A DNA stretch of 64,000 nt, taken from positions 21,198,828 through 21,262,827 of the forward strand of contig NC_087076.1 in NCBI RefSeq assembly GCF_026151205.1. Reading direction: 5' to 3'. Made by a program: the position numbers and the translations under genes. Position 1 is the stretch's first letter. The number at the start of each line of letters is the position of its first letter. The notes under the pieces are model-generated. The model saw only the letters and a program-made list of their open reading frames with translations, had not been told where the DNA came from and ran no database searches. Positions 46,626 to 59,400 of the stretch are shown here, in pieces. The stretch comes from Bolinopsis microptera. Taxonomy: Eukaryota; Ctenophora; Tentaculata; Lobata; Bolinopsidae.

Positions 46626-47436
46626 TTCCACATGTGCCGATGCAGATAAAACGTGTGAAATTTTGAGAGGAAATCAGCATTAGAGAGCGTTATAAAACAC
46701 TTTTACATTTTTTCCCCAATTAATGAAAAATGCTTCTGTTTTAGAACCTATTCTTAAAGTTGGACTTTGCAATTCTTAATTTTGTGGCTGAACAAAATCA
46801 TTTTAAATGTAAATTTGTCTGACTGCCTTAGTACTTAGTACTTATGATTTTGATTTGTAGATAATTTTGCTTGGGGCTCTTACAAATCAAATCAGCATTA
46901 ATTGTGTACTAGAACCATAACTCAGGACTCTAGGGAATCTGCAGTAGCCACCACGTCAACATCATATTGGACAACCAACACATGACCACTACTAGCAGGA
47001 ACCCGTCTAACCCTAAAGTGGTGTCAAGACTCAAGAGACTAAAATAATAATAACCTATTTAATTCGTGTTTATATATATATATATATTATATTGTATTAT
47101 ATTATATATATATTTATATTGTCTCGCTTTACATATAATAAGATTTTCAACTTTGGTAATCACACTAAACGCTTAATGGTGCCAGAAGAACAGATCAAAC
47201 CTAGATCAAACACCCATGTGTCACTCTGGTAATCACCTTATCAACACTGCACTAGAGCTTCTACTCATCCATGTATCTCACTTGATACATTTTCATTTCC
47301 ACACATTAAATCCTCTAATGACACAGGTCCAGCCTCTCTTTAAAATACATATTTTTAAATAGCCACAAGAATAAGATTTTTAAGTAAAATTGACTGTTTA
47401 TTCTTGTGATTATACTCACTTTTAAAATGTTTAGAT
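46626..47436. other. 5' region of the kinase gene, AT-rich
   Basis: It contains a TA/TAT-rich tract at 47066-47112. No promoter element can be assigned with confidence. Confidence 0.4.
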
Positions 47437-50400
47437 ATGTCCCATGGATCAATGAGGTACTTTCAAGATAAAAACTCCAAGTCAGGACAAGCCTCCAAAA
47501 CCATTAATCATACAAGAATTGATAGGTACGAATCTTAATTTCATACCTTACTTGAGGAGCCTAGTGGGTTCTGTATGCAATTGCTTTTGTTCAGGTAAAG
47601 TTTGAATTAAGCATAAAAACGTGGATTTATCATCTGTGCCTGCTCCATTTGTGAGCTGAAATTGTTTTCAATGGAGGGTCACTTTTTGGTCACTTTGATG
47701 CTGTTTAATTAATAGTATAGATATATAATCATAAGTAAACATAATCTCTTTAAAGTCTAAGTTACGTTCGAAATCTTACGATTTAACTTAGCTATCTAAA
47801 GCAATGCTTGCAATAAATGTGATTTGTTGGCGACAGAGAAATGCTTGGTAATCAGAAATACACGGTCGTTTGGGGAATATTTGCTATTTTATTTACTATC
47901 TGTAGTTTTTTCGGAGATTCATTGTACTAACATTTTTCGAGAGTTTCTCAGCTGGTTTTTCGCAAGGTTCTGTAGCAAACGCAATGATCTTCCAGATACA
48001 CACAACTCAATATACTAAACTGATTTTAATTGGCAGACCTGTGTTTTTAAGAGCTTTAAATAGGATTTAAAATGGGACATATTTCTTCTTTGTAGCTGTA
48101 TTTATCCTTTTACAGCATATCGTCGATAGAAGAGAAGTATGAAATCTCACCTGACATACTTGGACAAGGCAGTTTTGGGACAGTCTACAAGGCCACCAAC
48201 ATTGCCACGGGCCAATCTTTCGCAATGAAGAAGATTGAAAAGCAGACTGTAAGTAAAATACCATTGTACTTAAATACATGTTCCGTTTTATAATTACTGT
48301 TTATTAACAAGCTGGTCATTATGCACGTCGGGCAGAGTTAGGAGTCTTGTTAAACTTTGAACAGTATAATCATCATACAATCATCTCATTATAACTTGTC
48401 TTTGATAGTCAGCCTTTCTATTTTCTGTATAAATTTCGGCCCCTTTTCAAACGAAAAACAACAAATTTTAAAAACGAATTTACTGTTCTTTTAAATGATG
48501 TAACAGCCTTTCTAACCGACCGAGGTTAATAGTGCTTGATTTTTACAAAACAAACTATATTTTATCGTAACGTAACGTGACAGAATTCATTCCTTACAGT
48601 TGGGAGTAACGGGACACAAGATGTTGGAGAGAGAGGTGGCTATATTGAAGAGGGTGCAGCATCCCCATATTGTGGCATTGGAGGAGGTCTTTGAGACAAG
48701 CGAGGTGAGAATGAACTTGTTATCAAAGTTTGCGATTTAGATTGCACTGTTTATGGTTTTTATAACACTCCTTCTGTGATCAAGGAGGAAACAATTTTCG
48801 AATTTAGTCATAGCTCACCTGTTAAGTTTATCTTGTGTATCATGATTTGCTCTTTTGTGAATCGTTGGGGGCCAAGCCAAATATTAATTGGTACAAATTA
48901 TTATAATTTCTCTTTTTGATACCTTTACTTTGCTGTTGGCATCAATAAAACAAATGATCAGTGTCCCTTATAATGCACAGTGCACTACAACTTTTGTGAA
49001 CACGGTTTGACTAATTTCTCTATTTAGTGTGCGTACAAAATATCGTAATGTTGTTGAAAACACCGCTTGTTTGACCACTACGTTCTCTGAATAGGCTTTC
49101 ACTGCGCAAGTGCTTTTGACATCGGACCTTTTTAAAAGATGAAAAACAAGATTTTAAAACATGCTCACTGCGCATAAACAACAGAATATTTAGTCACATT
49201 TGGAGTTTTAAACAGTGCTCATGATCAGTGCATGAGCCACTCACTGCCCAGCCTACCACCACAACCTGATCTATTGTTCCTCCATAGTGATTCAGCGAGC
49301 GTCATGGTATTAGTACTAACACTGATCTCAACGTTTGGTTTATACCTTATAATCATCTCGCCGTGACTGCCATTTAATCAATATCGGCAATTCGGCATAT
49401 ATTATACGCCATCTATTATAACACCCATATCTATAAGTAGCCAAGTAACCTATTGATGTAGAGATAAGACTTCATTCAACTAGTGTCTCACTGTACAATT
49501 TACCTTTCTTTGGACGACGAGGTGGTCTCCACATGTAGAAGTGAACGTGAGAGCCAATCAGGTAGCTGGGATTGAGGGCGAGGTCCAATGAGTGGCGACT
49601 AACAGCGTTGTGTTTGGAGTGGTAATTAATACACCTTACCGCCTGCGAGTCCTTCTATTACTCAGTAGATCAGTAGAGAGAGAGGGGGAGAGAGTTGATC
49701 ACATAGCTGCAAGTCTACTTCATCATATCATAAACTCATAAAGAGTACGGCTGTGCCTCTGAGCAGCTCACTGATATATACGGACTGTTTCCGAGGAACG
49801 CCTGATGCTTCATGACTATCAAATAAGCACATAGTACCTACTACTACTACTACTACAAATACTGCTATAAGTTCCGGGGAAATAACTCAAGGGCCACAGA
49901 CTGTCAGCTAAGATTATGGAGCATGCTAATAATAATAATTCCGGTATAGGAACTTAGGAACAAAGGTTAAGTAATTACTCACTGCTTCACTCCCGCGGCT
50001 CGGCGTTGTTCCGCTATTTATCAGCATGCTTACCATGCAGCATGCTACGTGAAACAATATTATAATGTCTTGGTCCGTGGCCTACCTGCCAGCAATATAG
50101 GTATCAAGAAAAAATAAGATGTTAAGTTTAAAGTATAAATGATTTAGTAAGTTTCTAGTTTGAGTTGATAATAATGGTATGTAAGTGTTATAATAGTTAT
50201 TAAGTTAGTTTCTAGTTTTGGTAGTTAAGGGGGCCGCGCCGGGGGGACGGGGGTCTTCATCAAAAATCGACAAAAATCGAGGTCCAAGATATTCAAAATC
50301 TAATTAAAAATCTTTAAAGGCCTATCTCTAAATTCTGGCTCTATAGTTCTCTTCCAACTGATCCTAAGAAGATATCCTGAAAGTTTGAGGGTGATTGCTC

Positions 50401-53400
50401 AAAAAATGTAGGAGAAAATATATTTTTAGACTCGATTTTCAGAACGCGCGATTGAAAATCGCTCGCGCAATACAATTACGCATATAAGCGCTGACCTTTG
50501 ACCGGTGATATATGCGACGTTAGCAACTCTCGTAGTTAGCATGGTGTTATGCGGCTCGTAACCTTGTTAAAACATGTGATACCCACGTAAAAACCACGAC
50601 CATTATCATTTATCACCGCTACTCTGCTAGGTCTAACAAAACCGAATATTACCCACAAAGCCACAAGTATAAAGTGCTTTAAATGAGTTGCACATTTAAC
50701 AGCACTCGTGATATTGTGGCACCTGATAACTCTCCACTCTCCAGCAAAGTAAGAAAGTAATACCCACTACCTGGTTGTGGGTATTACGTTGCTGTTGTGG
50801 CACAACCCCCTTCTGATCCGTTTGTGGTGATTATATCAGACAGCATTGTTTCCTTGATCAGATGGTGTTTTAGGTCACACATGTGTTTTGAGTTGTGACG
50901 GATGCGATTAAAGAATGACAAGTAAAGATTCAATCACTAACTTATGGCCACTTGTGCAAGCCATCCTTAACCATAGGTGCAATATAATCAAAAAACTAAC
51001 CTTATATCACTCACAAAAAGCGTGGGAAATAGCCTCATTTCCCAAACTACATCGCTTTAAGTTTAGAGTACGTGGGAAATAGCCTCATCTCCCAAACTAC
51101 ATCGCTTTAAGTTTAGAGTACGTGGGAAATAGCCTCATCTCCCAAACTACATCGCTTTAAGTTTAGAGTACGTGGGAAATAGCCTCATCTCCCAAACTAC
51201 ATCGCTTTAAGTTTAGAGTACGTGGGAAATAGCCTCATCTCCCAAACTACATCGCTTTAAGTTTAGAGTACGTGGGAAATAGCCTCATCTCCCAAACTAC
51301 ATCGCTTTAAGTTTAAAGTACGTGGATAACAGTACATCACCTGAGAATGTCGATCATGGTCATGGATTAAATGTTAAAATTTTAAGTCCGCGGAAAAATC
51401 TTATTTGATCATATAATCGAGTATATTATTATCTTCAACATGCACTCAACACGACAACACAACTCCATTAAACAATTATACATTCTATTCTGTAAAAGTT
51501 TCAAATCAATAATCAAATAAAATAATGAGTAAGTGATCATTGATCAAAGACAAATATCACTCGTTTTCAGGACACATATCTGTTTATGGAGTTGTGTGAT
51601 AAGGGAGAATTGAAGTCACTGCTTGATAATACAGAGCTCTCCGAACTTGTTAGTACACTACTTACTTACTTACTTAGTGCTAACTCAGTACACTACTTAC
51701 TTACTTAGTACTAACTTAGTACACTACTTACTTACTTAGTGCTAACTTAGTACACTACTTACTTACTTAGTACTAACTTAGTACATTACTTACTTACTTA
51801 GTGCTAACTCAGTACACTACTTACTTACTTAGTACTAACTTAGTACACTACTTACTTACTTAGTACTAACTTAGTACACTACTTACTTACTTAGTACTAA
51901 CTTAGTGCACTACTTACTTACTTAGTGCTAACTCAGTACACTACTTACTTACTTAGTACTAACTTAGTGCACTACTTACTTACTTAGTACTAACTTAGTA
52001 CACTACTTACTTACTTAGTACTAACTTAGTACACTACTTACTTACTTAGTGCTAACTTAGTACACTACTTACTTACTTACTTAGTACTAACTCAGTACAC
52101 TACTTACTTACTTAGTACTAACTTAGTACACTACTTACTTACTTAGTGCTAACTTAGTACACTACTTACTTACTTAGTACTAACTTAGTACATTACTTAC
52201 TTACTTAGCACTAACTTAGTGCACTACTTACTTACTTAGTACTAACTTAGTACACTACTTACTTACTTAGTGCTAACTTAGTACACTACTTACTTACTTA
52301 GTGCTAACTCAGTACACTACTTACTTACTTAGTACTAACTCAGTACACTACTTACTTACTTAGTACTAACTTAGTACACTACTTACTTACTTAGTACTAA
52401 CTTAGTGAACTACTTACTTACTTAGTACTAACTTAGTACACTACTTACTTACTTAGTGCTAACTTAGTACACTACTTACTTACTTAGTACTAACTTAGTA
52501 CACTACTTACTTACTTAGTACTAACTTAGTACACTACTTACTTACTTAGTGCTAACTTAGTACACTACTTACTTACTTAGTACTAACTTAGTACACTACT
52601 TACTTACTTAGTGCTAACTTAGTACACTACTTACTTACTTAGTACTAACTTAGTACATTACTTACTTACTTAGTGCTAACTCAGTACACTACTTACTTAC
52701 TTAGTACTAACTTAGTGCACTACTTACTTACTTACTTAGTACTAACTTAGTGCACTACTTACTTACTTAGTACTAACTTAGTACACTACTTACTTACTTA
52801 GTACTAACTTAGTACACTACTTACTTACTTAGTACTAACTTAGTACACTACTTACTTACTTAGTGCTAACTTAGTACACTACTTCTCTCCAAATTAATGA
52901 TTTCAATAGACCTTCAGTAGTTGGTTCACTTCATATAGTTATTTCTATTATTAATATATAAATAACTCAACATTACCCAGACATGAATGTTAACATTTAC
53001 AGGAATGTGCAGAGATCATCAAGAGATTGTCCAGTACAATCGCGTATCTTCACGACAACGGCAAGTATTCATTCAATCCGTGACTCCACCGTGCTTATTT
53101 TGCAATTGCGGTGTCAACAATTAAACAAAAAGTTGCCAAAAAGTGGACGAAAGCAGTGATCTCCAGCTTATTGATCATCATATAACATACCACCAACCTC
53201 GTGTGGTAACGTGTTCGTGTGTTCGTGTGTTCGTGTGGGCAACTAAACTTTAGTGATGTTCACCTCTACTTGTGATGTATTGGTACTGTGTGTTTTATTG
53301 TTTACATGTTAAATTATGTACATGATATTCAATTATCATTCAAGTATCATAAGATGTATCTTCCATAATTGTCCACATTCTTTCAGACATTGTACACAGA

Positions 53401-56400
53401 GATCTGAAGTTAGAGAATATACTTTTGAGCGCTGGTGTTATTGACCCCGAGGATAGATTTAATATCAAGGTAAGTTTATATCCTACTTAGTTAAATTAGA
53501 AATCTTCCGTAAAATTTGAGTTTAGTTTAAGTTTGATTTTAATTCAAGGTAAAAGTTATGTAAATCTTATAATAATCATAATATGATACTTTATTATGTA
53601 AATATGTAAGTTAAGATCTAATTAAAAATGTAAATGTAATTTTCCGTTTGAATAAAGCAAAGTTAAAACTTCATGTTAAACTTATGAAAACCTCATCACG
53701 TACGTAAGTTCAATTTGTAATTTAATCAGTTAAGTTATTTTAAGTATAGTATTTATCCAGTATGCTCTAGATTATAGAAAGTAAAGTATCAATTTAGGAA
53801 TATTGGTTATAACTGAATAAACTTTGTGCGATCGGGACGTGTGAGAATTCGGTGGTCATATTTTTAGCACACTGAAAAATAATGCGGCCGACATTTCATA
53901 GGGTGTTCATTCTCACCAGACAATGAAAATCACAACGTGTTCATTCTCACCAATTTAGTCAATATTTAAGCTAGGATTGTTTCACTTTGTTATACTAAAC
54001 ATACTTGGTTTCACGACTGGGCGTGATATATAATATTGCTAGGGAGAGGTGGTATTTAATAGAAGTGTTTTCAATCTACTCCATATTTTCAATCACGATA
54101 TAATCAGAATTTAATCAGAATTCAAATTTGTATAAGACATTCAAGATCATCTTCTTAATGATGATGTTAAGACCTAAAACCCTAAGTATCACCAGGATAA
54201 TTTGTTGTGTTGCCTTATATCACGTGACATTGTATCAGGTGACATTGTATCACGTGACCTTGTATCACGTGACATTGTATCACGTGACATTGTATCAGGT
54301 GACAGATTTTGGACTATCGTTCCTAACTGGAGGTAGTAATACGTTTGGAAGTGACAAGATGATGACGACTACCTGTGGAACTCCCATGTACATGGGTAAG
54401 CAAGGCTTGTTAACAATCATTTAAATAAAGATTTGTTATTTGAAACCCATTATTATTATTAACTAGCAAGTAGATACGTTTAGAACTAACAGCAGCTTTG
54501 GGGACTATTTAGCTGAGTACCGTTTCATTCATATCAGTACTTGCAGTGCAGATTATCTGATTATGATTCAGCGATCATGTGAAATTTGTACGTGATAATG
54601 CCATGTGAAATGACTAATTCTATTGTTCACAATCTCGATCTGTAATTTTAAAATCAACTCCTCCCACATCATTTATTCTGATTGATCATTTTGAAACGTG
54701 ACAGGGAATGAACTAGTCATAAATTCAGATTAAATTCATAAGAAAGATTTTAAAACTATAATTAAACTTTAATTAATGCCGACTATTAAATTTGTAATTG
54801 TCCCATTCTGACTCAGTGCAGAAATATATAATGCTTCATAGCGAAATATTGTGGCGCACTATGAGGTGGTGTTTTTTGTATTTAATTATGATCTTTAAAA
54901 CATGATTAAAAAGATCTCAAGACTTGAGAACTTGATTATTTTAATACGTAATTATTTTCAGCTCCAGAGATATTGGACAGTTCAGTTGGTTACTCTCATC
55001 AATGCGATATATGGAGTATCGGGATTATAATGTTTATTTTGTGAGTTTTGAGATATTTCCTGTTTTCTCAGGATTTTATACAGAGTTGGGCGTTTTACTG
55101 AAACGCAAAAATGATCCTGTAACTCTGTTATCTGTATTCCATTGCACAATTCATGTTCAAACAAAAAAATATGAAATTAACTTTTAAAATTTTGAGCAAG
55201 TGGTCAGATCGTTTTTCTTCCGAACAAATTGAACAGAACTCATGATGTTTCTAGAGTTTGACAACATTTTTTCCTATTCATTACAAAACATATTGATTGA
55301 CTAAATAGAATGATCATGATGTTAGACTGTGCACAACACTCTATTGAGCTATTGTTTGATAAATTTCGTGGCTAAGTTTGTCTATTTTAGAGAAAAGAGA
55401 CCATTTAGAAAACCAATGACACCAGTGTCATGCAGGCAGCATTTACTTTTCTTGGTACTGCTTAGTCACTTAGTGGTATCAAGAGCTCAAGACCTTTGAG
55501 CACACACATACAAACAATATAATGTCATATGCATTAACCAGGAAAACCGTACGAATACATCCGCAAACACACATATTATATAATATATTATGCATGATGA
55601 TCCATTATGTATGTTAAGATGGTTGAATATTACTCTTCAAATCGATTATAAGCCTAATTTAAGTTGTCTTAGGACTGTCCCTATGAAGCTTAGTCTAAAA
55701 AATTGTACACGTTTTGCACTGAAAGAATCAATCAGGTCATTGTCATAGCTAGGGCACATATCGAGCGACCACCATAAAGTTAAGTATCAATAATTGAGAT
55801 GACTCGGCGAATTTCTGACGTGATCTTGCATATCAAATTTAATACCTGAAATTCAATGGGAGCTGTCTATAGAGGTAATCTATAACCTGCTCAAGCTCTC
55901 TATCCACATATAAACTACAGTCGCTGCACTGAAAGCAGCTATAATAATACCACAGCATCAGGATATACGTCACTATTCGAACAGGACTTTGTCGGTGATT
56001 TCCGTATGTGAAACACTTGTTATTATGATTGGTCACAGTCGCGAATGGCGTGGTTACAATTTTTAAATACTCGATGCAACGTGATGAGACATATTTGTTA
56101 CTTTGAGGAACAGGATATAATTGGACGCGACAATGATAAATATGGCCGGAATTCCAGGATTCTTCCTAATTTAGGTGTTATTCGATTAATGGAGTAATGA
56201 CTGCCCTATGAAATATTTGTATGAATATTTGTATAACAATAAAAATATTGAAATTTGATATAATGGAAGAAAGAGGGTACCGGTTAATTTTAGCTCCTCC
56301 CCAGGTTAAGTAGGAAGACTCCATTTGAGGCAGACTCCGAGGATGAGCTGTACGAAAAGATAAAAGCTGGAGATATAAAGTTTGAAGGTCCGGAATGGGA

Positions 56401-59400
56401 AAACATCAGCGAATCAGGTATGTTAGGATTGCGTACAGCTTTTGTTTTTGACTCTTGAAATTGTCCGGTTGTTTTGTATCGCCACTGTACAGATACCTAT
56501 CAAGCAAAACTCACTCAGATGTATGCCTATCCTCTTGTGAACATTAAATCTATTTGAAAGCAATTGTCGAGCAGTTTTTGTGCACGATAATGATGGCTTT
56601 GACACGGTTATGACGTCACAAACACGGTTATGACGTCACAAACATGATAAATTAGCTCATAAGCTGTGGATTTTGACGTGCGAAAGGTGCGTGGACACAT
56701 TGAGCTTGTCATGTTCACACGATGTTCATTAGCAATTTATTGGTGGCTCCTTGGAAAGATTGTAAATCTTTAAATGATTGTGGCAGTTTTGTGTGGTAAT
56801 AGTGGTAGGAGGCAATAGTAAGTATCGATAGGTGGAGAAATTTAATATTAGTTTTGCAACCTGATAATATGTAACAAACTGGCGCCCCTGGTAGAAAATG
56901 CAGTCCCTTTTCCTTGGAGCTGTCGTCTCCTGCTCTAAGTATATTAGCGTCCATTGTTTATAATTACATATACCCAATTATTGCAGGCTGTGAAGTATGA
57001 GAATTGAGTTATTTTAAACCTTTTCAAAATCATTTTGTTGGGTGGGTCTTATTTTTGGGAGCAAACATGACGACCTTCACCCTGTAAATGTATGTGATCA
57101 GGACCCCAGTCGAAATGGCTATAATTGAAAGATTATAGAAGAAAAAACAGACGAACCCATGTTATAGGCTCTAGCAACATTGTAAGGAAATTGTAAAAAA
57201 TCCGCACTAATGCCAAACTTACTTATTCTTGAATATTGCAAAAATGCCACATTTGAAGTATCATATTAGTATCATTTCTCAGAAATGGTTTCTGTATATC
57301 GCTTGAGTAGGCAGGTGTACCTACTGTAGAAATCTAATTAGATTAATTTGATCCTTGTCGGTTTCAACTGATATTATGATATCAGTTGAAACTTTAATAA
57401 CAAAGTTTGATATAACTCTAAAAGCACATTGAGCTTGTTGGCAAATTTACGAAATTTTGATTTTCTGGCCAATTTTTCTCCCCACCCCTTCTCGATTGGT
57501 TTAAACACCTTTACAGCATGAACTGATAAATAACATAATAAACCAGTTTTCCGGTAATTTTGGGGAAATCAGACATTTAGAAAATGTTTCCATTTTGAGG
57601 AATCATTATATGCAACTACTAAAACAAAACGCGCGAAAGCATTTTATTTGAATAAATTTGTCATCTAAAGTCGGCAGTGTGTTATTTTATGCAAGCGCGC
57701 GGCGCGTCTCCACTTTCAATCACATGAGTTCTAGGGCCATTTCATCTGCCACATGGCCATCGTCTCACTGCAGATTTGGAATATGCTCTAATACATTACC
57801 ACGTTGTTGATCGGAGACATGTAACGTAGTATTGCATGCTAAATTTCAATTAATTTAATGTAAGATTATCGCACACCGACAAATAATATAAAATAACACG
57901 CCCTTCGATAAAGTTAATTTCATTTCAGCAAAAACTCTCATCAAGTGCATGGTGAAAGTGGACCCGGCAGCCAGAATCACTGCTAAAGAAATCAAGGATC
58001 ACCACTGGGTCAGAGTATGTGATTCTTTCATCTGCATATGGTTCAATGTCACTGGATACTTCTTTCCGTGCTATCAAATCGAATTGAAAAACGATTTTCA
58101 CGATTCAAATTTGATTCTTACCTTCAAAATTCGTTATACCTCAAGTTATCGTGCTCCAGCTTTCTGGGGTGAAATTTTAATTTCCTAAGATTGGATAATC
58201 GTTTACGGATCGGGGATTCCTACTCGATTAGGTTGAGTGAGGCGATTGCAGATTGAGTAATTGCATGCCCTACAAAATGACAAATTAAAAATGACCTCTG
58301 ATTCAATAGTAATGTTGAAGTCCCTCCACCTTATGTAACCATTTCATTTCCCCGAATCAGAACTGACCGTTCTCCATTACAGGGTGACAGTAACGATAAC
58401 AGTAACGACGACGACCAAATGACAGTTATTGAAATGATGAAGATGTTCCACCGTGAAAACTTACCCCAAGCTGATGTCGAAATAAAATTAACTGAGGTAA
58501 TTGTTTTCTAGATTGGTTAGATTTCCAAGCTAAGTCAATGATGTACGTTTTCTGAAGAAAAACAAAACCGATGTACCATGCAATATGATACATGCATATT
58601 TCTTTCGAATAAATTCAAGCAGCAAGTTGTTTGCAGTGGTGGCAATTATGATGCTCTTTAGATAATAGATTAGAATATTGGTAGTATCCAGTATAGAGAT
58701 GTTTTACTGTAATGTTCTAAAGCTACTAAAACAAATATATTAATTATAAGTGTTTAAATAAATTACGGGTATTTGCCTCACAGAATGGCCAAAAAAAAGG
58801 AAGGTCTCTCAAAGTCACAAAACACACTTTATTCCAGTTTTTATCTCATAAGAAGCTAAGTTGACACTCATATTTTTCTTCCCGGGGGTTCATTTAATCT
58901 CATAACCATTTTTTCTTTGAGAAAAATTGGCCGGAAAATCTTCCTCGAAAAAAACATGCCTCACAGAATGGCCAAATCTGAATTTCTATAATTTTGTTGA
59001 TGGAGATACTTTTTAAATTTCTATCACCACACGTTCTTAGAAAACCTATTAAGGAATGGGGTAATAACCTAAAACTCACGAAAAAACTGAGCTGTGAAAA
59101 ATTATTTCACAAAAAAGAAAAAATGCCTGACAAAATGGCAACAAAAAAAAGAAAACGAGAAAATTTTATTTTTCTAAAACCTTTGGCTCTTGTTTCAGGC
59201 ATGCTGCTGGTATTAATATGCCTTGTTAACACCCCCATATAGGTGAAATTTCTTAGAACTGAATAAAAAGGGCATAATTTCCTACACCAAAAATGGCCAT
59301 TTTGTGTGGCGTTGTTCATATTCCCTGATTTCATGATTTATAACCTTCATTCGGCTGTAAAAACACTCCATCTGGGGTGTTATTGTATAATAAATAGCTT

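Noticed and set aside
54128-54424. 98-codon frame as a separate gene
   Set aside because: It is kinase exon 7 plus upstream intron kept open by the 15-bp repeat.
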